31,304 bases of DNA from HRBIN12 sp964640965 (GTDB lineage: Bacteria; Actinomycetota; UBA4738; HRBIN12): positions 1 to 31,304 of the forward strand of contig CAZXJB010000012.1 of assembly GCA_964640965.1 (NCBI GenBank). Direction: 5' to 3'. The translations under genes were made by a program, and so were the position numbers. Below the pieces are notes generated by a model that made no database searches, was not told the DNA's origin, and saw only the letters and a list, made by a program, of their open reading frames with translations. Positions 23,352 through 30,525 of the stretch are shown here, piece by piece (position 1 is the first letter of the stretch; every line of letters starts with the position of its first letter).

Positions 23352-24727
23352 GTCTGCGCGTCGTCGTCGGCGGGGGCGTGGCCGGGCTCACGACGGCCTA
23401 CCGGCTCCACGCCGCGGGCATGGAGGTCCTCGTCCTGGAGGCAGAGCGCGAGCCGGGAGGCAAGGTCCGGTCGGTCGAGGTCGGCGGGCTCGAGCTCGAG
23501 GCGGGGCCCGACTCGCTCCTCGGTCGCAAGCCCTGGGGGGTCGAGCTCTGTCGGGAGCTCGGGCTCGGGGACGACCTCGTCTCGCCGGCGCCCGTCCCGA
23601 CCCACGTCTACACGGACCGGGGGCTGCTGCGGTTCCCGAGCGGGCCCTTCGGGATCTCAACGGACGTCGGCGAGCTCCTGCGCTGGCCGGGCATGTCGCT
23701 CGCGGGCAAGCTCCGGGCCGCGGCGGACCTGACGCTGCCCCGTCGCCGCGTGGAGGGGGACGAGTCCCTCGGGTCGCTCCTGCGGCGGCGGATCGGGGAC
23801 GAGGCGACCGAGCGGCTCGTCGCGCCGCTCCTCGGCGGGCTGTTCGCGGGGGACGTGGATCGCCTGAGCGTGCGGGCGACCTTCCCCGAGCTCGCGGCCT
23901 GGGAGCGCGACCACGGGAGCCTCCTGCTCGGGGCGAAGGCGCAGATGCGGGCCGCGGCGGCGAGCCGTCGGCCCGGCGAGGATCCGCCGCCGATGTTCCT
24001 CCGCCTCCGCGGTGGGCTGCGGCGCCTCGTCGAGGCGCTCGCGTCGGCGATCGGGCGGGAGCGCCTGCGGCTCGGCACCCCCGCGAGCGCCATCGAGCGG
24101 ACCGGCGAGGGCTACCGGGTCCTGGCGGGCGGGGAGGCGCTCGAGGCCGACGCCGTCGTGCTCGCGACGCCCGCGTTCGTCGCGGCGGAGCTGCTCGCGC
24201 CCCTCGCGCCCTCGGTGGCCGAGCCGCTCGCGGCGATCCCCTACGTCTCGACCGCCGTGGTGCTGCTCGTGTATCCCGAGGGCACGGGGCGGGCGCTGCC
24301 GGCCTCCTCGGGGTTCGTCGTGCCGAGGGGCACGCTCGCGATCACCGCCGCGACGTTCGTCTCGCGCAAGTGGCCCGAGGCGGCGTTCGGCGACCGCGCG
24401 GTGGTGCGCTGCTTCGTGGGCGCGAGCGGGACCGAGGACCTCCTCGACCAGCCCGACGAGGACATCGTCGAGGGCGTCGGACGGCAGCTCGCGGCCATCG
24501 TCGGCCTGCCCGAGCGCCCCGAGGCCTCGCGGGTGGTCCGCTGGCCCCGGGCGATGCCCCAGTACGAGGTCGGGCACCTCGAGCGGGTGGCGGAGATCGA
24601 GGGGGCCCTCCCGCCGGGCGTGTTCGTCGTCGGCCAGGCCTACCGCGGCGCGGGCATCCCCGACTGCGTGCGCCAGGCGAACGAGCTCGCCGCCCGGATC
24701 ACAGCCGCTTCCACCAGTCGGGCATGA
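23348..24727 (+). CDS. hemY: Coproporphyrinogen/protoporphyrinogen oxidase (HemY type)
   Basis: FAD enzyme that oxidises the porphyrinogen before or after iron insertion, depending on the pathway; in Actinomycetota it normally acts on coproporphyrinogen III (CgoX). 459 aa. The N-terminal dinucleotide motif VVVGGGVAGLTTAYRL and LEAEREPGGKVRS bind FAD; LEAGPDSLL, FAGDVDRLS and the C-terminal VGQAYRGAGIPDCVRQA are family blocks. GTG start within GTGA overlapping hemH. The 3' end overlaps the convergent SurA-like gene by 29 bp, which implies no room for a dedicated terminator between the two operons. Confidence 0.95.
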   Translation: MSLRVVVGGGVAGLTTAYRLHAAGMEVLVLEAEREPGGKVRSVEVGGLELEAGPDSLLGRKPWGVELCRELGLGDDLVSPAPVPTHVYTDRGLLRFPSGPFGISTDVGELLRWPGMSLAGKLRAAADLTLPRRRVEGDESLGSLLRRRIGDEATERLVAPLLGGLFAGDVDRLSVRATFPELAAWERDHGSLLLGAKAQMRAAAASRRPGEDPPPMFLRLRGGLRRLVEALASAIGRERLRLGTPASAIERTGEGYRVLAGGEALEADAVVLATPAFVAAELLAPLAPSVAEPLAAIPYVSTAVVLLVYPEGTGRALPASSGFVVPRGTLAITAATFVSRKWPEAAFGDRAVVRCFVGASGTEDLLDQPDEDIVEGVGRQLAAIVGLPERPEASRVVRWPRAMPQYEVGHLERVAEIEGALPPGVFVVGQAYRGAGIPDCVRQANELAARITAASTSRA

Positions 24728-25394
24728 CGACCACGACCTCGGCGCGGGAGCGGGCGTCGCGCAGCCACGCCGCGTAGGCCTCGTCGCGGGCCTGCTGCAG
24801 GAGCGTCTCGCGCAGCGAGCGCCGGACCTCGAGCAGCGGCGTGATGGTCCCGTCGACCTCCTCGAACTCGTCGCGGTGCTCGCGGTAGTAGGCGCGGATC
24901 TCCTCGCCACTCACCGTCACGTCGCGGGTGACCGCCGCGTAGACCCGCGCGCCGACGAGCTGCAGCCGGATCCGGCGCTCGAGCTCCTCTCGGGTCATGT
25001 GCTGGGAGGCGAGCCACTCCTCGAGACCCTCGCCCTCGGGGAGCAGGCTCTCGACGCGCTGCAGGTGCACCGCGACGTCCTCGTCGGTCACGGCGATCCC
25101 GAGCTCGGCGGCGGCGTGGATCAGGACCCGGTCGTCCACGAGGGACCCAAGGACCCGGTCGGGCCAGTCCTCCCCGAGCGTCTGCTCGATGTCGCCGTGG
25201 ACGGAGGCCAGGCTCTCGACCCGGGCGCGGGCCTCGGCGAGGTGGATCGGGTCCCCGTCGACCCTGGCGATCACGGGGCCGAGGTCGGGGCCCGCGGGGG
25301 GCGCCCACGGACCGAGGCGCAGGGCGTAGGCGAGGGCGAGGGTCGCGATCAGGGCGGCGGCGAGGAGGCTCGCGGGCACGAGGCGGCTCTTCAT
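24699..25394 (-). CDS. SurA-N-like membrane-anchored chaperone without parvulin domain
   Basis: 231 aa. An N-terminal signal anchor (about 5-26) is followed by a SurA_N-type helical domain: ARVDGDPIHLAEARARVESL, then VLGSLVDDRVLIHAAAELGIAVTDEDV. The helix pair EEIRAYYREHRDEFEE precedes a short C-terminal helix. The usual PPIase (parvulin) domain that should be inserted there is absent. It is the last gene of the multiheme operon and its ATG overlaps the stop of the nonaheme gene, with AGGAG seven bases upstream. A role in folding or escorting the exported cytochromes is inferred from position and domain. Chaperone activity itself is not shown by the sequence. Confidence 0.82.
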   Translation of the reverse strand: MKSRLVPASLLAAALIATLALAYALRLGPWAPPAGPDLGPVIARVDGDPIHLAEARARVESLASVHGDIEQTLGEDWPDRVLGSLVDDRVLIHAAAELGIAVTDEDVAVHLQRVESLLPEGEGLEEWLASQHMTREELERRIRLQLVGARVYAAVTRDVTVSGEEIRAYYREHRDEFEEVDGTITPLLEVRRSLRETLLQQARDEAYAAWLRDARSRAEVVVVMPDWWKRL

Positions 25395-26257
25395 GGTCGG
25401 ACTCCTGGGCTCGGCAGCGGTCGGGGGACGAACGGTCTGGTCGGCGAGACCGCGTGGCAGCGGTCGGCGCACCAGGTGCCCGTGTGGCAGGTCAGGCACT
25501 GCGCGGGGCTCTCCTGGCCGACGGAGGCCCCGTGCGTGCCTACCCAGCCGGGCGGGTGCGGCTCGCCGTGGCACCTGGCGCAGGTCGTGTCCTGGTGGCA
25601 GGCGAGGCACGTGTCGCGGTCGGCGCCGGTGAGGTCGGTGGGCGGCACGAGCGGGGTGGCGCCGCGGGCCTCGAACGCGCCCTTCGGATGGCACACGTCG
25701 CAGCGGACGGCGGCGTCCCGAGGCGCGCCGAGCAGGTAGAAGTGCGGGAGCGAGCCGGGCGGGTGGCACGTCCCGCAGGCGCTCGGCTCGCGGACCTCCG
25801 GGTGGCAGTCGGCGCAGACCGACTCCTGCGGGTGCGGCGGGCTCGGGTGCGGGGTCTCGGGGTGGCAGTCGACGCAGGCGAGGCCGAGCTCGGCGTGGAG
25901 CGGGTGGTCCATGTAGACCGAGAAGCGCCGCCGCTTCGCGTAGTCGCGGTGGCAGTCCACGCAGGCCGTGAAGTCCGGCTGCGGCGAGGGGGCCCTGGGG
26001 CCCTCCCAGAGCGGCGCGATCCAGCCCTCGTAGGCCCGGCGCGCGGTCCGCGTGATGCGCTCGCGCAGGCCGGGCTCGGCGTCGGTGCCCGACCAGATGC
26101 GCTCGGCCGAGGCGGCGACGCCCTCGAGCCGCTCCGCGGTCCGCGGCGAGACGAACACGGCGGCGACGAGCGCGCCCTCGGCGAGGAGCAGGACGAGGAC
26201 GACGGCGACGAGCACGACGAGCCCCTTGCCGCCGCGCCGGTCCGAACGCCTGGGCAT
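25391..26257 (-). CDS. Membrane-anchored multiheme cytochrome c (8 CxxCH plus 1 CxxxCH)
   Basis: 288 aa with an N-terminal membrane helix (about 12-35) and no clear cleavage site. CxxCH motifs start at 99, 128, 148, 161, 186, 217, 226 and 254, and a CxxxCH (CADRCH) at 263. The pairs 217/226 and 254/263 follow the nine-residue diheme spacing also found in the two decaheme proteins, so the CxxxCH replaces an expected CxxCH and probably still binds heme. There is no NrfA-type CxxCK and no recognisable enzyme domain, so electron transfer is the likely role. It starts 6 bp after the decaheme gene and overlaps the SurA-like gene in ATGA. Confidence 0.93.
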   Translation of the reverse strand: MPRRSDRRGGKGLVVLVAVVLVLLLAEGALVAAVFVSPRTAERLEGVAASAERIWSGTDAEPGLRERITRTARRAYEGWIAPLWEGPRAPSPQPDFTACVDCHRDYAKRRRFSVYMDHPLHAELGLACVDCHPETPHPSPPHPQESVCADCHPEVREPSACGTCHPPGSLPHFYLLGAPRDAAVRCDVCHPKGAFEARGATPLVPPTDLTGADRDTCLACHQDTTCARCHGEPHPPGWVGTHGASVGQESPAQCLTCHTGTWCADRCHAVSPTRPFVPRPLPSPGVRP

Positions 26258-26263
26258 CGTCCC

Positions 26264-27145
26264 TCACCTCGCGTAGAGGTCCTGCTCGCGGTGGACCTGG
26301 TGCTCCGCGTGACAGGTGGTGCAGTCGCTCCGCGGGTGGCACAGCAGGCAGCTCTGGGTGCCCTCGTCCTGCAGCTCGCGCCAGTGCTCGCCGAGCCAGC
26401 GGGCGTCGTGGGGGATCTCCGTCCCGTGGCAGCCCGCGCAGAAGGTCTGCGGGTGGCAGCCCTCGCAGGCACCGATGCCCTGCTCGCGCTCGGTCGGGCC
26501 GTGGAGCGAGATCCAGCCCTTCGGGTGCGGGTAGGTCTCGCGGAGGTGGCACGCCTCGCAGAAATCCGGCTCGTGGCAGGCGGTGCAGGAGGCGGCGTCC
26601 GCCACGGCGTCGCCCCCGTGCGCCTGCACGTACAGCCGCGGGTGCGGGCTCTCGCCCTGCACCGGTTGCGTGGGCCGGGCGAAGCCGACGAGACGGAACG
26701 GCGGGTGGCTCACGTCCCCGTGGCACGAGGCGCACGAGGCACGGGTGCCGTGCGCCGCGGCGAGCTCCGGGGTCCGAGCGAGGTCGGTGTGGCAGGAGGC
26801 GCAAGGCCGGGCGCCGAGGATCCCCTGGGCCGCGTTCCACGGCGTGAACGTGGCGAAGGCCTCCCGCGCGAGACCGGGCACGTAGCGGAGCGACCCCGCG
26901 AGCCCGGGCCCGGTGTGGCAGGCCAGGCACGGGACGTCGGCGTGCACCGACCGCAGGCTCGAGGCGGTCGCGGCCTGCATCTCGTGGCAGCTGGAGCAGA
27001 ACGCGCTCGAGGTCGCGACCCGGTGCCAGCCGACCAGCGCGAGGCCGAGCGCGAGCAGGCCGCCCACGACGAGCAGGCCTGCGAACCCGCGGTGCCTGCC
27101 GCGTCGGCGCTCACGGCGCTCGTCCTCCGGTCGCCCGGTCTCCAC
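26264..27145 (-). CDS. Membrane-anchored decaheme cytochrome c, NapC/NirT-like N-terminus
   Basis: 293 aa. After an Arg-rich start, one membrane helix (about 20-40) leads to a first heme site CSSCHEMQ and a second with SVHADVPCLACHTGPG, like the opening of NapC/NirT proteins. Ten CxxCH motifs start at 50, 73, 115, 138, 187, 196, 227, 236, 266 and 275. The last six form three pairs with exactly nine residues between first cysteines, followed by PHPKGW or PHDARW patterns. The GTG start has GGAGGAGGG a few bases upstream. It lies between the small membrane protein (15 bp) and the nonaheme gene (6 bp). It is probably a subunit of the same complex. Confidence 0.93.
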   Translation of the reverse strand: METGRPEDERRERRRGRHRGFAGLLVVGGLLALGLALVGWHRVATSSAFCSSCHEMQAATASSLRSVHADVPCLACHTGPGLAGSLRYVPGLAREAFATFTPWNAAQGILGARPCASCHTDLARTPELAAAHGTRASCASCHGDVSHPPFRLVGFARPTQPVQGESPHPRLYVQAHGGDAVADAASCTACHEPDFCEACHLRETYPHPKGWISLHGPTEREQGIGACEGCHPQTFCAGCHGTEIPHDARWLGEHWRELQDEGTQSCLLCHPRSDCTTCHAEHQVHREQDLYAR

Positions 27146-27160
27146 GGATCCCTCCTCCGC

Positions 27161-27499
27161 CTACGGGCTGCCGCCTCCGTCCTCGGCCTGCTCGGCGCCG
27201 GCGGCCGCCCCGCCGCCCGTCGGGCCCGTCGCGCCGCCGATGTCGGGGTGCCCGGGCGGCAGGCCCTGCTGGAGCTGCTCATCGGACAGGGGCGGGGCGA
27301 TCGGGAACGAGCCCGGCTGCTGGACGCCGACGACGGGCTGGGTCGCCGGCTCTTCCTCGTAGAGGGCGGTGACCAGCACGCCGGCGCCGAAGGCGAGGGC
27401 CATGAACAGGACCACGAGCCACAGCTCGATCCGCGCTCGGAGCACCGCGCGCAGCCCGCCGTTCGGCACCTCGTCGGTGTGGGTCGCAGCGCTCGCCAT
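27161..27499 (-). CDS. Small single-pass membrane protein of the multiheme operon (unknown)
   Basis: 112 aa from the ATG at 27499, with AGGAGG seven bases upstream. A cytosolic N-terminus of about 27 residues is followed by one membrane helix (LWLVVLFMALAFGAGVLVTAL). The outside part is Pro/Gly-rich (PPLSDEQLQQGLPPGHPDI, then a Gly/Ala tail). It has no cysteine and so no heme site, and I recognise no family. Its place between the two decaheme genes, 14 and 15 bp from each, suggests a small structural subunit of the cytochrome complex (inference). Confidence 0.8.
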   Translation of the reverse strand: MASAATHTDEVPNGGLRAVLRARIELWLVVLFMALAFGAGVLVTALYEEEPATQPVVGVQQPGSFPIAPPLSDEQLQQGLPPGHPDIGGATGPTGGGAAAGAEQAEDGGGSP

Positions 27500-27513
27500 C
27501 GTGGTTCCTCCTC

Positions 27514-28536
27514 TCATCCGGCCCCGGCGGGGGACGCCGAGGGTTGCGGCGAGCCGAGCAGGAGCGCCCGGTCCGCCCACAGGTCTTCCGCGGTGAAGTC
27601 CTCGGGCCCCTGCCGGTGGCACGTGCGACAGGTGTCGGTCGCGTGGCACTGGAAGCAGGTCTCGGCGCCGCGGTTGCGGACGACCTCCGGGTGCCAGGAG
27701 ATCCAGGTCCGTTCCGTGGGCCCCTGCGGGTGGTGGCAGCGGTCGCAGGCGTCGCGCCGGACGAGCGGCGCGCGCGGGTGGCAGCGCTCGCACAGCGCGG
27801 GGTCCTCGAAGAAGAGCTCGGTGTGGGGGCGTTCCTCGAACCCCGTCGGGTGCGGCAGGGTGAGGCCGTGGCAGCTCGTGCAGAAGCTCTGCCGGTGGCA
27901 GGTCGCGCAGTCGAAGGGGTTCGCCAGCGCGGCCCCGGCGTGCCGATCGCGGACCCAGTCGGCCGCGAGGTGCGTCCGGGGCTCGGGGTTGAGATCCTTC
28001 GGGTGGCAGAGCGTGCACGCACCCGGCGCCCGGGCGCCCTCCTCCAGCGAGTGGCACTGGGAGCAGGTCACCATGGTCGGTCGGTTCGTGCGGTCCGGCT
28101 CGTGCGTGTTCGCGACGTGGCAAGCCGCGCAGTCGGAGACGCCGATGCCGAAGTGGCGCTCGTGCGTGAACAGGAGCGTCGGGCGCTTGCCCTCCTTGAA
28201 GAGCTTGTCGAGGTCGGCATGGCAGTCGCTGCAGTGCAGGAAGCTCGTGGCGGCGGGCGTGATCGGCACCGGGGTCGGGGACGGCTCGGTCCGCTCGCCC
28301 CGCAGCATCCCGACGGCGAGCAGCGTGACCACGATCACGAGCACCGCCGGCACGGCCGCGGCCGAGCTCCAGGCGCGCGGCCGCGCCCCGCGGGGCTCGT
28401 CCTGGGGCTCCTCGGGCGGAGGCGCCCCCGCGATCGGGCGCTCGGTCGGGCCGCCGGGTTCGACCGGCTCGACCGGCTCGACCGGCTCGCCGGGAGATCC
28501 CTCCCGCGCCTCCGGGTCGATGGGCTCGTCGCTCAC
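27514..28536 (-). CDS. Membrane-anchored decaheme cytochrome c
   Basis: 340 aa. A Pro/Glu-rich cytosolic N-terminus with an EPVEPVEPVEP repeat (about 1-55) is followed by one membrane helix (about 57-78) and a Pro-rich spacer. Ten CxxCH motifs start at 102, 136, 158, 174, 210, 219, 249, 264, 294 and 303. The pairs 210/219 and 294/303 share the nine-residue spacing found in the other cytochromes of the operon. HERHFG near residue 126 may give a distal ligand. The GTG start is preceded by GAGGAGG and lies 13 bp after the hexaheme gene. It resembles cytochrome c3/c7-type electron-transfer proteins; no catalytic domain is visible. Confidence 0.93.
   Translation of the reverse strand: MSDEPIDPEAREGSPGEPVEPVEPVEPGGPTERPIAGAPPPEEPQDEPRGARPRAWSSAAAVPAVLVIVVTLLAVGMLRGERTEPSPTPVPITPAATSFLHCSDCHADLDKLFKEGKRPTLLFTHERHFGIGVSDCAACHVANTHEPDRTNRPTMVTCSQCHSLEEGARAPGACTLCHPKDLNPEPRTHLAADWVRDRHAGAALANPFDCATCHRQSFCTSCHGLTLPHPTGFEERPHTELFFEDPALCERCHPRAPLVRRDACDRCHHPQGPTERTWISWHPEVVRNRGAETCFQCHATDTCRTCHRQGPEDFTAEDLWADRALLLGSPQPSASPAGAG
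28461..28487. repeat. Three tandem 9-bp repeats coding for the VEP stretch
   Basis: CGACCGGCT occurs three times in a row on the plus strand, giving the EPVEPVEPVEP run in the cytosolic tail of the decaheme protein. It is in-frame and so length-variable without frameshift. Confidence 0.7.
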
Positions 28537-28549
28537 CGGGTGAACCTCC

Positions 28550-29212
28550 TCACGCGCCGACGGTGGGCCCGCCCTCGCTCGGCGGCGTCGGCGCCGGCGG
28601 GCCCTGCCGGTGGCAGGTCTCGCAGTCCGTCGGTGCGACCTTCCCGTTGTGGCACCGCATGCAGGTGTCCATCGTCGGGAAGGTCGCCGAGCCGATCGGG
28701 ACCGTCTCGAGATGCGCGACCGTGGAGTGGCAGTTCATGCACTTCCCGCCGGCCCCGATGATGTGCGAGTGGCTGACGGTCACCCCCGTCTCGGGACTGG
28801 TGGAGTCGCGCTCGAGGACGTCCTCGTGGCAGCGCAGGCACGAGGCGTTCGGGACCGCGGCGTTGAACGAGTCGTCCGTGAAGTCGCCGGTGATGTAGTT
28901 GGCGACCACCTGGAGCCCGGCGATCTTGCCGCCGAGGAAGCCGAAGAAGCCCGGCATCGTGTGACAGGTCTCGCAGTTCACGTCCTGGTGCGGCGAGCGG
29001 GCCCAGGCCGCGACGTACTCGTTCATCACGTGGCAGCGGTTGCAGAACTGCGGCTGCGACGTCCACCAGAAGCTGAACGCGGAGAGCAACAGGATCCCGC
29101 CGCCGACGAACCCCATCATCGAGGTGGAGACGACGAGGTAGCGACGGCGGCGGCCCTCCCCCGGGACGGGAGCGGTCTCCTGCTCGCGCACCCGCTCGCG
29201 CCGCTGCCTCAT
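28550..29212 (-). CDS. NapC/NirT/NrfH-like hexaheme cytochrome c, probable quinol dehydrogenase
   Basis: 220 aa. A basic start and one membrane helix (about 25-50) are followed by CNRCHVMNEYVAAWARSPH and VNCETCHTMPG, the typical opening of NapC/NirT proteins, which take electrons from membrane quinol. CxxCH motifs start at 57, 80, 125, 158, 184 and 197: six, where NapC and NrfH have four. The 100-residue N-terminal half fits the family; the later hemes are unlike it. The ATG overlaps the hemA stop in ATGA. It is the first cytochrome of the operon, consistent with being the electron entry point from the membrane (inference). Confidence 0.92.
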   Translation of the reverse strand: MRQRRERVREQETAPVPGEGRRRRYLVVSTSMMGFVGGGILLLSAFSFWWTSQPQFCNRCHVMNEYVAAWARSPHQDVNCETCHTMPGFFGFLGGKIAGLQVVANYITGDFTDDSFNAAVPNASCLRCHEDVLERDSTSPETGVTVSHSHIIGAGGKCMNCHSTVAHLETVPIGSATFPTMDTCMRCHNGKVAPTDCETCHRQGPPAPTPPSEGGPTVGA

Positions 29213-30525
29213 CGTGCCGTCCCTCCGTCCGTCCTCGCGCCGCTCTCCGCCGCGGTGTCCGGGGCTCCGTCGAGCCCGAACAGCCACCGGGCCGCCTCGA
29301 GCAGGCCCTCGTCGCCGCGGGCGCTCGCCTCCTTCGCCCGGACGGTCGGGGTGTGGACGACCTTGCGGACGGTCCGGCGGATCGCCCGCTCGACCGCGGC
29401 GCGCTGCCGCTCGTCGAGCCCGGCGATCCTCGCGGCGGCCCGGGCCTCGGCCTCGGCCACGCGCGCCGCCTGCGCCTGGATCGCCGCGACGACCGCGTCG
29501 GCCGGCTTCGAGCGGAACCAGGCGATGCACCTCTCGGCCTCGACGAGGACGACGTCGGCGGCGGCTTCGAGCTGCGCCCCGCGCCCGCCGGGCGCGGTGA
29601 ACCCCTCTCGGTCCAGGCGGCCGAGGTCGAACAGGTCCAGGCCGTCGCCCCGCTCGCCCACCTCAGGGTGCACGTTCCTCGGCAGGCCGAGGTCGATCAC
29701 GACGAGCGGCCGACCACGCCGGGCGGGGAGCACCCGCGCGAGTCGCTCGCCGTCGATGAGGGGCTCCTGCGCCGAGGTCGCGAAGACCGCCGCATCGGCG
29801 CGTCCGAGCGCGGGCTCGAGGCCATCGATCGGCGCGCTCGTCCCGCCGACCTCGCCCGCCAGCTCCGCCGCCGCTTCGGGACGCCGAGCGATGACGCGGA
29901 CGCGCGCCTCGGCGCGGGCGAGGGCGCGGGCCGTCGCGGTCGCCATCCGGCCGCTGCCGACGACCGCCACCTCCCGGCCCGCGAGGTCACCGAGGGTCGC
30001 CTCCATCGCCCGCACCGCAGCCTTCGGGAAGGACTCGTGGGCCCGCGCGAGCCCGGTGCTGGCGCGGGCGCGCTTGCCGGCCTCGAGCGCCCACCGGAAG
30101 AGCCCGTGCAGGTGCGGGCCGACGGCGCCGAGGTCGGCAGCGCGTCTGTAGGCCTCGCGCACCTGCCCCTGGATCTCGGACTCGCCGACGACCATCGAGT
30201 CGAGCCCGGCGGCGACCCTGAACAGGTGCCGGATCACCTCCTCGCCGCGGAGCACCGCCGTGCGGCTCCGGGTCCAGCCGGACGGGAGGTCCTTCAGGTC
30301 CTCGAGGAAGAGACGGATCTGCTCGCTCGCGGCCTCCGGATCGCTGACCCAGGCGTAGATCTCGACCCGGTTGCAGGTGGACAGCACGATCGCCTCCCGC
30401 ACGTCCGGCGCTCGGAGGAGGCAGGGGAGGGCCTCGGCGAGCTCCTCGGGCGCGACGGCGCACCGTTCGAGGTCCTGGAGCGCCGCGTGGCGGTGGGACA
30501 TCGTGAGGGCGAGGAGCGACATCAC
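29209..30525 (-). CDS. hemA: Glutamyl-tRNA reductase
   Basis: First committed step of heme synthesis by the C5 pathway: reduces glutamyl-tRNA to glutamate-1-semialdehyde with NADPH. 438 aa. Catalytic C51 lies in STCNRVEIY; AAGLDSMVVGESEIQGQVREAY is the conserved substrate block; VAVVGSGRMA is the NADPH motif; VIDLGLPRNVHP is also typical; the C-terminal helical dimerisation domain is present. The GTG at 30525 and ATG at 30522 both overlap the upstream regulator stop; GGAGG fits the GTG better. It is embedded between the Rrf2 regulator and the cytochrome genes, so heme supply and heme-protein demand are probably expressed together. Confidence 0.97.
   Translation of the reverse strand: MMSLLALTMSHRHAALQDLERCAVAPEELAEALPCLLRAPDVREAIVLSTCNRVEIYAWVSDPEAASEQIRLFLEDLKDLPSGWTRSRTAVLRGEEVIRHLFRVAAGLDSMVVGESEIQGQVREAYRRAADLGAVGPHLHGLFRWALEAGKRARASTGLARAHESFPKAAVRAMEATLGDLAGREVAVVGSGRMATATARALARAEARVRVIARRPEAAAELAGEVGGTSAPIDGLEPALGRADAAVFATSAQEPLIDGERLARVLPARRGRPLVVIDLGLPRNVHPEVGERGDGLDLFDLGRLDREGFTAPGGRGAQLEAAADVVLVEAERCIAWFRSKPADAVVAAIQAQAARVAEAEARAAARIAGLDERQRAAVERAIRRTVRKVVHTPTVRAKEASARGDEGLLEAARWLFGLDGAPDTAAESGARTDGGTAR

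Noticed and set aside
22383..24727. Classical protoporphyrin-dependent ending of heme synthesis
   Set aside because: The Bacillus-like N-terminus and Y12 of the ferrochelatase, and the usual actinobacterial route, favour the coproporphyrin pathway, though hemQ/chdC is not in the window to confirm it.
25454..28543. Long plus-strand open frame (about 1,000 codons) antisense to the cytochrome genes
   Set aside because: Low complexity, no recognisable domain, and fully explained by the heme-motif genes on the minus strand.
25391..29212. Nitrite reductase NrfHA or hydroxylamine oxidoreductase
   Set aside because: The first protein is NapC/NrfH-like, but no CxxCK catalytic heme or other enzyme-specific motif occurs in the other cytochromes.
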